Below, piece after piece: positions 8,593 to 17,173 of a stretch of DNA of 64,000 nt. Both the position numbers and the translations under genes were made by a program. A model generated the notes under the pieces. That model had not been told where the DNA came from. It was given only the letters and a program-made list of their open reading frames with translations, and made no database searches. Numbering within the stretch: position 1 is the stretch's first letter; every line of letters starts with the position of its first letter. The stretch is from M3007 sp964484205 (GTDB lineage: Bacteria; Bacteroidota; Bacteroidia; Chitinophagales; Saprospiraceae), in NCBI GenBank assembly GCA_964484205.1, contig CAZAEZ010000016.1, positions 1-64,000 on the forward strand. The letters run 5' to 3'.

Positions 8593-10701
8593 CTACCCCC
8601 CATACTCCACAAAATACATTTTCACCTTCCCCTTGTTCTTCGCCGTAAACTCCCCGCGGTAGGTACATGCGAACAGGTCTTTGACCTGCTGGTAGGTCGT
8701 TTCCGAAATATTGATCTTGTGCGACTCGCTGCTTTGCTCCAGCCGGGCGGCGGTGTTCACCGTGTCGCCCCAGATGTCGTAGGCAAATTTGTGGCTGCCC
8801 ACCACGCCCGCCACCACCGGTCCGGTGTGGATGCCGATGCGCATGTTGAACACGGGTTTGCCTTCCGTTTTTTTACGCTGCATGAGCGCCTGCAGTTCGG
8901 TTTGCATATCGATGGCGGCGTGTAACACGTCTGCCGGGTGGGTATTGTTGGGGGTGGGCAGGCCGCCGGCGCACATGTAGGCGTCGCCGATGGTTTTGAT
9001 TTTCTCCAGGCCGTATTTTTTAACAATGTCGTCGAAGAGGCTGAAGCATTCGTTCAGCTCGCCGATCAGCACATCGAAGGAAACGTTTTCGGCAATTTTG
9101 GTAAACCCTTCGAAATCGGTGAACATCACGGTGACCGAATCGTAGCGCACGGGTTGCACGCTGGCGTGGGCTTTGAGTTCGGCAGCGGTGGCGGCCGGCA
9201 GGATGTTGGTCAGCAATTCGTCGGCGCGTTGGCGCTCGTGTTCGATGGCGGCGTTTTTGGCAGCCAGTTCGCGGTTGCTGCGCGCGCGAATGCGGTTGCG
9301 ATTGAAAAGCAGACCGACGAGGATAAGCAGCGCCAGGGCGCCGCCGAGCAGCGCATATTGCCGGGTGGTCGATTCGGCGATCCGGACAGCCTGCAGTTCG
9401 AGGGCATTTTGCTGGCGCTCGATCTGTTGTTTGCGTTTTTCATCTTCAAACAGCGCCTCCTTGCGGGCAAACTCGGTGCTGATCTTTTCGTCCAGGTTTT
9501 TATACCGAAACTCGTCGTACTGCACGCGGTAATCGTAGGCTTTGCGGTAATCGCCTATTTTGGCATACACCTCGGCAAAGTCCTTGTAGGCGCCCTGGAT
9601 GTACTTGTTGTCGTTGGCTTCCTGGGCTATGCGATAAAATTTGCGCACAAATTCCAGCGATTTCTGTTGTTGTCCGGCCCGGGAGTAGGTGTCGCCGATA
9701 GTGTTGTAAACTTCCATCAGACCGACCTTGTCGTCAAATTCCAGGCAAATGCGCTCCGCCTGCCGCAGGTATTTCAGTGCCAACTGGTAGTTGGCGAGAT
9801 GTTTATGCGCATCGCCAAGATTGATAAATACATTGGCTTGCCCCAGCTGGTCGTCAAGTTGTTCCCACAAATCGAGCGCGCGCAAGTAATAGCCGACGGC
9901 GGTTTCGGCGGAGTCGAGTTCGTCGAGGGCATTGGCGTAGTCGGTGAGCGCTTCGGCCAGGCGGCCGGGATCGTCGAGTTGTTCGCGAATTTCCAGCGCC
10001 AGTTTGTAAAAATCCTGCGCCTCGTCGTAGCGGTCCAGTTCGAAGCGGATATGCCCCAGTTGCGTGTACACTTTGGCCATGCCGTCGAGGTCGCGGCGGG
10101 CTTCGAGGATGCCGCGGGCATCGTACAGGTAAGTTTGGGCTTCGTTGTACAGGCCCATTTCCTGATAGGCACTGGCAATGTTAAACTGCGCCCGGGCGAT
10201 GCGCATGGTATCGGCCAGTTGGACCTGAATGTCGAGGTTGTCGCGGTGGTATTTCAGTGCCAGGTCGAAGCGGCCGATCATTTCAAACAGGACGCCCAAG
10301 TTGTTGAGGGAGGCGGCGATTTCTTTTTGATCGCCCAGCTTTCGACGCAGGTTGAGTGCTTTCTGGTAGTGTTGTTGGGCCCGGTCGAAGTTGCCGCGAA
10401 TTTCCTCCACAACACCCAAGCCATTCCAGGCAAGGGCTTCGCCGCGCAGGTAGTTGAGCCGCTTCGCCAGCTGGATGGCCTCCTGCAGGCGTTGGGCGGC
10501 TTCGTCGGTCTGGATTTCATTGATTTCCCAGGCATAATCGGTAAGCAGGATGACCCGGTGGGTGTCGGCAGGCGCAGTTGTGAGCAACCGGGCCAGCGAA
10601 TCCGCCAGCTGGGCCTGTAGCGGGCCTCCAAACAACAGGGCAATTCCCACCCAAAACAGGGGACGCAGGTATGTTCTTTTTCGATGTTGCCTGTACAGCA
10701 T
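8593..10701 (-). CDS. TPR-containing class III adenylate cyclase
   Basis: 702 aa. The order is: signal peptide (to about residue 31, ending LQAQ), nine or so tetratricopeptide repeats (about 40-400, presumably periplasmic), a coiled coil (EDEKRKQQIERQQNALELQ), one transmembrane helix (YALLGGALALLILVGLLF, about 450-467), and a C-terminal class III cyclase domain. Visible catalytic features are MFTDFEGF (first metal aspartate), the lysine of EKIKTIGDAYM and the aspartate of YDIWGDTVNTAAR; this Lys/Asp pair is the ATP-specific signature, so cAMP rather than cGMP is expected. It looks like a membrane sensor that couples a TPR input domain to cAMP output. Confidence 0.92.
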   Translation of the reverse strand: MLYRQHRKRTYLRPLFWVGIALLFGGPLQAQLADSLARLLTTAPADTHRVILLTDYAWEINEIQTDEAAQRLQEAIQLAKRLNYLRGEALAWNGLGVVEEIRGNFDRAQQHYQKALNLRRKLGDQKEIAASLNNLGVLFEMIGRFDLALKYHRDNLDIQVQLADTMRIARAQFNIASAYQEMGLYNEAQTYLYDARGILEARRDLDGMAKVYTQLGHIRFELDRYDEAQDFYKLALEIREQLDDPGRLAEALTDYANALDELDSAETAVGYYLRALDLWEQLDDQLGQANVFINLGDAHKHLANYQLALKYLRQAERICLEFDDKVGLMEVYNTIGDTYSRAGQQQKSLEFVRKFYRIAQEANDNKYIQGAYKDFAEVYAKIGDYRKAYDYRVQYDEFRYKNLDEKISTEFARKEALFEDEKRKQQIERQQNALELQAVRIAESTTRQYALLGGALALLILVGLLFNRNRIRARSNRELAAKNAAIEHERQRADELLTNILPAATAAELKAHASVQPVRYDSVTVMFTDFEGFTKIAENVSFDVLIGELNECFSLFDDIVKKYGLEKIKTIGDAYMCAGGLPTPNNTHPADVLHAAIDMQTELQALMQRKKTEGKPVFNMRIGIHTGPVVAGVVGSHKFAYDIWGDTVNTAARLEQSSESHKINISETTYQQVKDLFACTYRGEFTAKNKGKVKMYFVEYGG

Positions 10702-11080
10702 ATTCGAGGGGGAAATTAAGGCATTGTGCCGGGTAAATGCGCAGGCCGGCGGTTTTTTCCGCTATTGGCAGACGGTGATCGACCAAATGCCCCGGGCTCC
10801 GGCCATTTCTGTGTAATTTTGTTGGTGAAAACGGATTTGGAAAAAATCTGTTTGATATGGATAGCGTTTAACGGATTATGCGCTTTTATAAAATTTGCGC
10901 ATTTGCGTCAACCCTACCCCCATCCCCTCCCCCAGCGGGGAGGGGTGCTTGTCCTCAAACTACTTTTTGATTTCGGTTGCGGAATAAAAAAGTAACTCGA
11001 AACCAGGCCCCCCTCCCATTTGGGGGAGGGAATGGGGGTGGGGTTGACCCCACTTTTTTCTCTCAATTTGAATATTTCTC
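10702..11080. repeat. Gene-free region with C-rich inverted-repeat element
   Basis: 379 bp without a gene. At about 10908-11047 an imperfect inverted repeat with arms of roughly 65 bp is centred near 10978. Each arm starts TCAACCCnACCCCCAT and continues with CCCTCCCCCA and, further in, ACTACTTTTT/TTACTTTTTT. It has the form of a miniature palindromic element; I see no flanking target duplication. The upstream part (10702-10907) has no recognisable feature. Confidence 0.65.
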
Positions 11081-12364
11081 ATGCTACGTCGTCTGATTTT
11101 TGCCATTGCCTTACTCGCCTGCACCGCTTCGCAGCTGCACGCCACGTATATGCTCATCCCGATGGATGAAAACAGCCAGCGCAATCACATGAAAGCGTAT
11201 GGAATTACCTACTGGGTACTTTCGCAGGGTGTGGAGGCGTATTGGTTGCTCAACTACCGCGGGGGCAGTTTTGCCTTTCAGTATACTTCGGTATTTGACC
11301 GGGAATGCAAAACCCGCGATGTCAGTTTTGAGGTAATCGCCGACGCGCAATTTGCCGCCATTCAGAATGAAATCCTGAATCCGGAAGTCAATATGGACGT
11401 GATAAAACTGGAAAAGGCGCCCAAGATTGCCGTGTACTCGCCGGATAAAAACGAGAAAGGGGAGATCATTCAACCCTGGGACGATGCGGTAACGCTCGTG
11501 CTCACCTACGCCGAAATTCCTTACGATGTGGTGTACGACACCGAGGTGCTGGAGGGCAAACTGCTGGAGTACGACTGGCTGCACCTGCACCACGAGGATT
11601 TCACCGGCCAGTATGGAAAATTTTACGCCAGTCACAGCAACCAACCCTGGTACCGCGACCATGTGCGCATGATGGAAAGCCTGGCCCACACCAATGGTTT
11701 TAACAAAGTAAGCCAGCTCAAACTGGCGGTGGCCAAAAAAATTATGGAATACGTGGCCGGCGGCGGCTTCATGTTCGCCATGTGTTCGGCCACCGATACC
11801 TACGACATTGCCCTGGCTGCCGAAGGCATCGATATTTGCGCCGATATGTACGACGGCGACCCTGCCGACCCCAATGCGCAAAACAAGCTGGATTTTTCAA
11901 AAACGCTGGCGTTCCAGAATTTTCAGCTGATCCGCGACCCGCTCACCTACGAGCACTCCACCATCGACCACAACCTGGGCCGCCGGGTGAATCCCGAGCA
12001 GGATTACTTTACCCTGTTCGATTTTTCTGCAAAATGGGATCCCGTACCAACCATGCTCACCCAATGCCACACCCGTACGGTGAAGGGTTTCATGGGCCAA
12101 AGCACGGCCTTTACCAAGCAAACGATCAAATCCAATGTGCTGATCATGGGTGAAAACAAAGCCGCCGACGAAGCCCGCTACATCCACGGCACTGCCGGTT
12201 TTGGCTTCTGGACGTTCTATGGCGGGCACGATCCGGAAGATTACCGGCACTACGTCGGTGATCCGCCCACCGACCTGAACCTGCACCCGAACTCGCCCGG
12301 CTATCGCCTCATTCTGAATAATATCCTGTTTCCGGCAGCCAAAAAGAAGCACCAGAAAACGTAA
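11081..12364 (+). CDS. Secreted glutamine-amidotransferase-fold protein (often labelled asparagine synthetase B)
   Basis: 427 aa with signal peptide (MLRRLIFAIALLACTASQLHA). The mature N-terminus, YMLIPMDENSQRNHMKAYGITYW, matches a Bacteroidota family that databases often call asparagine synthetase B, although I see neither the N-terminal nucleophile Cys nor the ATP-pyrophosphatase motif of true AsnB. The GGGFMFAMCSATDTYD segment is like the nucleophile-elbow region of ThuA/class I amidotransferase folds, with DWLHLHHEDF earlier. The enzymatic role is unknown, and I would not use the AsnB name. It is a lone gene between two repeat-bearing spacers. Confidence 0.6.
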   Translation: MLRRLIFAIALLACTASQLHATYMLIPMDENSQRNHMKAYGITYWVLSQGVEAYWLLNYRGGSFAFQYTSVFDRECKTRDVSFEVIADAQFAAIQNEILNPEVNMDVIKLEKAPKIAVYSPDKNEKGEIIQPWDDAVTLVLTYAEIPYDVVYDTEVLEGKLLEYDWLHLHHEDFTGQYGKFYASHSNQPWYRDHVRMMESLAHTNGFNKVSQLKLAVAKKIMEYVAGGGFMFAMCSATDTYDIALAAEGIDICADMYDGDPADPNAQNKLDFSKTLAFQNFQLIRDPLTYEHSTIDHNLGRRVNPEQDYFTLFDFSAKWDPVPTMLTQCHTRTVKGFMGQSTAFTKQTIKSNVLIMGENKAADEARYIHGTAGFGFWTFYGGHDPEDYRHYVGDPPTDLNLHPNSPGYRLILNNILFPAAKKKHQKT

Positions 12365-12408
12365 TACTAACTTCATACTGGCTTAACACCCTGCCCCGGC
12401 GCGGGACC

Positions 12409-12416
12409 TACTTTTG
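12409..12416 (+). promoter_or_regulatory. Possible -7 box (TACTTTTG)
   Basis: TACTTTTG fits TAnnTTTG. It lies about 195 nt before the phosphoesterase start, implying a long leader. The region also has two copies of the C/G-rich word CCCGGCGCGGG (about 12395 and 12560). No -33 element is evident. Confidence 0.35.
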
Positions 12417-12611
12417 TGCCAAGAAAAGACACAAAGAGGTATTTATGTTTATGTTCCCGCGCCATTTAGTTGAAGCCCATCCTTTTTTCGGTCGCTTTAT
12501 CTCCATTTCCGGGCGCTCGCCCAAATCTGTATCAGGTTTTTTTACTGATGGCTCACTTTACCCGGCGCGGGCCTTTGACTTGTTGACCATGCACCATATA
12601 AGCCGGTAGCC

Positions 12612-13532
12612 ATGAAACGGAATATTGATATCGTCGTCCTGTCGGATATTCATCTGGGAACCTACGGCTGTCATGCCCGGGAGTTGCTGCACTATCTGAA
12701 AAGTATCGAGCCGCGCACGCTCATTCTTAACGGCGATATTTTCGATATCTGGTATTTTAAGAAAAACTATTTCCCAAAAGACCACCTCGCTGTGGTGCAC
12801 CAATTGCTGAAAATGGCAGTGAAGGGCACCAAGGTGTACTACCTGACCGGCAACCACGACGACTTGCTGCGCAAATTCGGCGAGTTGTCCTTCGGCCTGA
12901 TCCACCTGCGCAACAAGCTGGTGTTTCAGGTCAATGGAAAAACGCACTGGGTATTTCACGGCGATGTGTTCGACACCAGCATCCAGCGCGCCCGATGGCT
13001 GGCCCGGCTCGGCGGCGAAGGCTACGACTTGCTCATCCGCATCAACCGGGCGATCAACCGCGCACGGCGGTTGTTCGGATTCAGCCCGGTTTCCTTTGCG
13101 TCCAAAGTGAAAAAATCGGTAAAAGGCGCGGTCAAATACATCAACGATTTTGAAAATACCGCCATCCAGCTTGCGGCTGAAAAATCGTACGACTATGTGA
13201 TCTGCGGGCATATTCACCGTCCGCAAATGCGGGAAGTAAATGCCGATAACGGTCGAACGGTGCATTACCTGAACAGTGGCGATTGGATCGAGCACCTTAC
13301 CGCCCTGGAGTACAACTTCGGCCGCTGGCAAATTTACCACTACGACGAAGCCGAGTTTGAGGTGCTCAACCCCATGTTGCAAGTGCCCGAACGCGAACCG
13401 CAACTGTATGGATTAAAACGCGAACAGGTGTTACCGGATTCGGATTTTGGCCCGGAAGTCATGGAGTACATGTCGTTGTGGAACACAAATGGTAATGGCG
13501 CTGAAAATGGAACACCACAACAACTGAAGTAG
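12612..13532 (+). CDS. LpxH-like calcineurin-type phosphoesterase
   Basis: 306 aa. All five metallophosphoesterase motifs are present: SDIHLGT near the N-terminus, NGDIFDIW, TGNHDD, FHGDVFD and the C-terminal GHIHRP. The spacing and the FDIW/NHDD sequence resemble UDP-2,3-diacylglucosamine diphosphatase (LpxH), which makes lipid X in lipid A synthesis. Many Bacteroidota have several LpxH-like paralogues, so the exact substrate is uncertain. The next gene downstream is a flippase-like membrane protein. Confidence 0.8.
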   Translation: MKRNIDIVVLSDIHLGTYGCHARELLHYLKSIEPRTLILNGDIFDIWYFKKNYFPKDHLAVVHQLLKMAVKGTKVYYLTGNHDDLLRKFGELSFGLIHLRNKLVFQVNGKTHWVFHGDVFDTSIQRARWLARLGGEGYDLLIRINRAINRARRLFGFSPVSFASKVKKSVKGAVKYINDFENTAIQLAAEKSYDYVICGHIHRPQMREVNADNGRTVHYLNSGDWIEHLTALEYNFGRWQIYHYDEAEFEVLNPMLQVPEREPQLYGLKREQVLPDSDFGPEVMEYMSLWNTNGNGAENGTPQQLK

Positions 13533-13844
13533 ATGCCGCCTGGTGCGGTTTCAATAAGCCGGAGTGGACAGGTTTTGAAAATTGCGCTCCGGTTCTTTTA
13601 AAATAAGATTTGCTTCATACAACAACATGAGTAGGTTTTGCCCATGTTTAACCGGACGCAACAGAGCGCTTCGGTTTTTTTATTTTTTAAGCGGCTGTTT
13701 GAATTCTTCTCACCGGGGCCCAAAGGCATTTTTTGCCGCCAGCAGAAAAATTCAAACAGCCTCCGAGCAACCGAAAGGCGCCAGAATTGTTTTTTGCGTT
13801 TTAATGCCCTGCCTTACCTTCGCCTGCCCGATAAAATACGACTT
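13533..13844. repeat. Gene-free spacer with long imperfect hairpin
   Basis: 312 bp without a confident gene. A perfect 13-bp inverted repeat (GGCTGTTTGAATT at 13693-13705 and its complement at 13749-13761) encloses a smaller GGCATTTTTTGCC hairpin. Outer flanks (AGCGCTTCGG... and ...CCGAAAGGCGC) continue the pairing with interruptions, so the whole 13670-13790 segment can fold into one cruciform-like structure. An open frame crosses it (13638-13844) but encodes nothing recognisable. Confidence 0.55.
13815..13822 (+). promoter_or_regulatory. Likely -7 box (TACCTTCG) for the flippase-like gene
   Basis: TACCTTCG is one base off TAnnTTTG and ends 23 nt before the GTG start at 13845, a typical short Bacteroidota leader. 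This is the main argument for the GTG start. Confidence 0.45.
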
Positions 13845-14948
13845 GTGCACAAACCCGTAATTCCCCAACCGGCAGAAGCCGAAGCGCGCCGCGTGCTGGA
13901 TTCACTGCGGTTATCCCGCGCCATTTTCCCGATTTTACTGGGCGTGGCGGCTGTTGCTTTTTTATTTTACTGGCAGTTTGACCTGGAGAAATTCCAGTCT
14001 ATTCAATGGACGGCCACTGCATTTTTCTGGATCGGCATTGCCGCCGCGTTGCTGGTGCTGCGCCATTTATTTATTTCATACCGCTTGTACACCATTACGC
14101 GGCATTATTTCTCCTTCCGAAAATGCCTGGAACTGATTGTGCTGTGGGAGTTCAGTGGCGCGCTCACCCCGACCAGCAAGGGCGGCCCCTTCGTGATGCT
14201 TTTTGTGCTGACCCGTGAAAAACTGCCGGCCGGCCGCACGGCTGCCGCGGTGTTTTACACGATGGTGCTCGACTCGGGTTTTTTCGTGCTGATCCTGCCG
14301 TTTCTGTTGCTGCTGTACGGACCGATCATGCTGTACCCCGGCATGCAATCGTATCACGATGTGGGTCTGGCCAGCGGCGCTTTTTTTGGCACCTATGCCG
14401 TAATGACCAGTTACTGGCTGGTGCTGGTTTTTCTGCTGATTATCCGGCCGCAGTATGCCCGCCGGACCCTGTACTGGCTGGCGGCCCGGCCCCTGCTGAA
14501 ACGCTGGGCGCCCAAGTTTCAGCGCCTGGGCAATGAATTTGAAAATGCTGCCGGGGAAATCCGATTGCAAGACTGGCGGTACCACCTCAAGGTAGTGCTC
14601 AGCACCATTGCCTCCTGGACGAGCAAGTTTATCATGATCAACTTCCTGATCATTGCCCTCGTGCCCAGCACACCGCTCGACGGCAGTACCCAGGCCTTCA
14701 TTTACGCGCGCCTGGTGGCCATGTTTATCATCATGGCGTTTAGCCCCACCCCCGGCGGCGCCGGTCTGGCGGAGGTTGCACTTGCCGGGTTCATCGCCGA
14801 CTTTGTGCCGGCAGGCATCGGCTTGATCATTGCCCTGCTGTGGCGGGGTATGGCCTACTACGGGTATCTTTTGCTGGGCGCTTTTGTAGTGCCGGCATGG
14901 ATTGCGCGGCAAGCGGCGGCTAAAAACGACTCAACGGCGTCCCATTAA
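13845..14948 (+). CDS. Lysylphosphatidylglycerol-synthase-like (UPF0104) transmembrane protein
   Basis: 367 aa from GTG at 13845 (MHKPVIPQPAEAEARRVL). The open frame extends 69 codons further upstream, but that part runs through the hairpin-forming spacer and the promoter-like box and is not protein-like. About eight hydrophobic helices; family hallmarks of the flippase-like UPF0104/LPG synthase TM domain are the internal WEFSGALTPTSKGG and the C-terminal FSPTPGGAGLAE. Relatives move lipids or lipid-linked molecules across the inner membrane. The stop overlaps by 4 bp that of the convergent peroxiredoxin gene. Confidence 0.8.
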   Translation: MHKPVIPQPAEAEARRVLDSLRLSRAIFPILLGVAAVAFLFYWQFDLEKFQSIQWTATAFFWIGIAAALLVLRHLFISYRLYTITRHYFSFRKCLELIVLWEFSGALTPTSKGGPFVMLFVLTREKLPAGRTAAAVFYTMVLDSGFFVLILPFLLLLYGPIMLYPGMQSYHDVGLASGAFFGTYAVMTSYWLVLVFLLIIRPQYARRTLYWLAARPLLKRWAPKFQRLGNEFENAAGEIRLQDWRYHLKVVLSTIASWTSKFIMINFLIIALVPSTPLDGSTQAFIYARLVAMFIIMAFSPTPGGAGLAEVALAGFIADFVPAGIGLIIALLWRGMAYYGYLLLGAFVVPAWIARQAAAKNDSTASH

Positions 14949-15397
14949 GCCAGCAGCTGCTCTGCGTGGTTTTTCGTATCCACTTTTTCGATGATCGCTT
15001 CGATCTTGCCGGAAGCATCGATGACAAAGGTGGTGCGGTGCACACCCTCGTAGCTGCGACCCATAAACTTTTTCGGGCCCCAAACGCCGTAGGCATTGGC
15101 GACAGCCTTGTCTTCATCGGCCAGCAGACTGAACGGCAGATCGTACTTTTCGATAAACTTGACGTGTTTTTTGACCGAATCGGGGCTGACGCCCAAAATT
15201 TCATAGCCTTGGGCGAGAAATTTCGGGTAGCCGTCGCGCAGGCTGCAGGCTTCGGCGGTGCAACCCGGGGTGTCGTCTTTCGGATAAAAATAAAGGACCA
15301 GTTTTTTGCCGCGAAAATCGGCCAGTTTGACGGTTTCGCCTTTTTCGTTGAGGACTGAAAAATCGGGGGCTTTGTCGCCTGCTTTTAAGTGGAACAT
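14945..15397 (-). CDS. bcp: Thioredoxin-dependent thiol peroxidase (Bcp/PrxQ)
   Basis: 150 aa from MFHLKAGDKAPDF. A longer frame to 15457 exists, but its extra residues (HHSSLITHH) are only the translation of a tandem repeat, so the internal ATG is preferred. The PrxQ signature PGCTAEACSLRD holds the peroxidatic cysteine and, five residues on, the resolving cysteine of atypical 2-Cys BCP enzymes. It reduces peroxides using thioredoxin in the cytoplasm. The length is normal for the family. Confidence 0.95.
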   Translation of the reverse strand: MFHLKAGDKAPDFSVLNEKGETVKLADFRGKKLVLYFYPKDDTPGCTAEACSLRDGYPKFLAQGYEILGVSPDSVKKHVKFIEKYDLPFSLLADEDKAVANAYGVWGPKKFMGRSYEGVHRTTFVIDASGKIEAIIEKVDTKNHAEQLLA

Positions 15398-15403
15398 TCG
15401 GTA

Positions 15404-15438
15404 GTGATGAGTGATGAGTGATGAGTGATGAGTGATGA
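15404..15438. repeat. 7-bp tandem repeat (GTGATGA x5)
   Basis: Five perfect copies of GTGATGA, starting 7 bp upstream of the bcp start codon, i.e. inside its leader. The copy number of such a short tandem repeat can vary. Confidence 0.9.
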
Positions 15439-15516
15439 ATTTTTTAGGGAATGGCAATTATAGCGAAATGTTCAGGAGCGCGTGCAGGCCAGCAATCAAA
15501 CGTGCTGGCAGGGTTG

Positions 15517-16236
15517 TTACAAATCGCCCAACTGCGGCCGGATGATCAATTCTTCCACCACCGCGGCGTCTGACAGCTGGTACGCCGCCCAAACCATCCG
15601 GGCAATATCATCGGCTTGCATGAGCCGTTCGGCGGGGAAACCGGCGCCTTCCCAGGAAGCGGTCCATGTGGCGCCCGGCATTAGTGTGGTCACTTTGATG
15701 CCTTCGGTTTTCAGTTCATGGCGCAGGTTTTTCGAAAAACCCAGCAGGGCAAATTTGGCGATCGAATAGGAGCCGCCATTCGGATAAGCGCCCAGGCTTG
15801 CGATGCTGCACATGTTGAAAATATGACCGTTTTGGTAGGGAAGCATAGTCGGAAGCAATGCCCGGGTAAGGTGGTACGCGCTGTACAGGTTCACTTCGAT
15901 CATTTGTTCCAGGGCGCCGTCGGCTTCTTCCGTAACGTTGCCCGGAATGAACAGGCCGGCATTGTTTACCAGTACGTCCAGGCGTGGCCATTGCCGGCGT
16001 ACGGTTTCGGCAAATTGCAATACGACCGCTTTTTTGCTGAGGTCGGCAGTTTGCGTAAATAATTCTCGTCCGGGGTACGTTGTTTCCCAGTGCACCTGCA
16101 TGGCAGCAAGGTCGGTGGCGGAACGGGCGCACACGAACAAGTCGAAACCATTGGCTGCAAATCGTTCGGCGATGGCCCGGCCCAGGCCTTTGGTGGCGCC
16201 GGTTACTACGGCGGTCGGTGGAGCGGAATGTGGCAC
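15517..16236 (-). CDS. Short-chain dehydrogenase/reductase (SDR family)
   Basis: 239 aa. A classical SDR: cofactor motif TGATKGLG at about residues 13-20, NNAG at about 92, catalytic serine in SIASLGAY and the YSIAK active-site tetrad. An arginine at the end of the second strand (CARSAT) suggests NADP(H). The substrate cannot be told from sequence. It diverges from the MlaE gene over about 135 bp. Confidence 0.9.
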   Translation of the reverse strand: MPHSAPPTAVVTGATKGLGRAIAERFAANGFDLFVCARSATDLAAMQVHWETTYPGRELFTQTADLSKKAVVLQFAETVRRQWPRLDVLVNNAGLFIPGNVTEEADGALEQMIEVNLYSAYHLTRALLPTMLPYQNGHIFNMCSIASLGAYPNGGSYSIAKFALLGFSKNLRHELKTEGIKVTTLMPGATWTASWEGAGFPAERLMQADDIARMVWAAYQLSDAAVVEELIIRPQLGDL

Positions 16237-16370
16237 GGTAGATTAGGTTTGGATTGAAAACTGCGTTGTAAAATTGAATTTGAGGCAAAAACAAGTACTT
16301 AAACCCGATAGGCTGCTTAAAGTTTGGAAAAAATCCCAACCTTTGAACACTGTAAAATTTATGACCACCC

Positions 16371-17132
16371 ATGTTTGTCCTGGATAAAAAATTCAATTTT
16401 CTCTTTCATTTCGGGCGCTATTTGCAAATGATGCGGCAGACTTTCGGCCGGCCTGAAAAATTCTCCATGTACTGGCGCGAAACCATGCGCCAAACCAATG
16501 ACATTGGCATCGGCTCGTTGGTGATCGTTTGCCTGATCTCGATTTTTATCGGTGCAGTTGCGGCGGTGCAGTTTGCCTACCAGTTGGATGGTCAGTTGAT
16601 CCCCCGCTATTACATCGGGTACATTGTGCGCGACCTTGCGATTATCGAATTGTCGCCAACCATCACCTGCCTGGTGCTGGCCGGCAAAGTTGGCTCGAAC
16701 ATGACCGCTGAAATAGGCGGCATGCGTCAGAAGGAGCACATCGACGCCATGGAGGTTATGGGGGTGAACACGGCGGCATACCTCATCCGTCCGAAAATGA
16801 TCGGCGCCCTGGTGGCCATTCCGCTGCTGGTAACTTTTTCGGCCTACGTGGCCATTATTGGCGGTTACCTGGCCAGCGTACCCACCGACCTCATTACCGA
16901 CGATGAATACATTCAGGGCTTGCGCTCCTTTTTTGTGCCGTACAACGTGTTCATGATGTATGTAAAATCGGTGGTTTTTGCTTTTATCCTGACCACGGTT
17001 TCCTGCTACCAGGGCTACTTTGTCGAAGGGGGCAGTATCGAGCTTGGCCAGGCGAGTACCCGATCGGTGGTGTACAGCGATATCCTCATTCTGCTGGCCG
17101 ACTACCTGATCGCTGTTGTCCTGACCGGGTAG
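16371..17132 (+). CDS. mlaE: MlaE-family ABC transporter permease
   Basis: 253 aa with five or six membrane helices. It has the MlaE/YrbE signature features: an N-terminal amphipathic region, ELSPTITCLVLAGKVGSNMTAEIGGM and EHIDAMEVMGVN, followed by the conserved permease core. Mla permeases work with an MlaF-type ATPase and an MlaD-type MCE protein to move phospholipids between the two membranes. Neither partner is adjacent: the next gene is dapD, 41 bp downstream. The ATPase and MCE protein must be encoded elsewhere. Confidence 0.9.
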   Translation: MFVLDKKFNFLFHFGRYLQMMRQTFGRPEKFSMYWRETMRQTNDIGIGSLVIVCLISIFIGAVAAVQFAYQLDGQLIPRYYIGYIVRDLAIIELSPTITCLVLAGKVGSNMTAEIGGMRQKEHIDAMEVMGVNTAAYLIRPKMIGALVAIPLLVTFSAYVAIIGGYLASVPTDLITDDEYIQGLRSFFVPYNVFMMYVKSVVFAFILTTVSCYQGYFVEGGSIELGQASTRSVVYSDILILLADYLIAVVLTG

Positions 17133-17173
17133 TTTTCAATACCTGTTTTGCCTGGTTTTTATAAATAAAAAAA

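Noticed and set aside
11081..12364. True asparagine synthetase B
   Set aside because: No N-terminal nucleophile Cys after the start and no ATP-pyrophosphatase motif; it has a signal peptide, incompatible with cytoplasmic AsnB.
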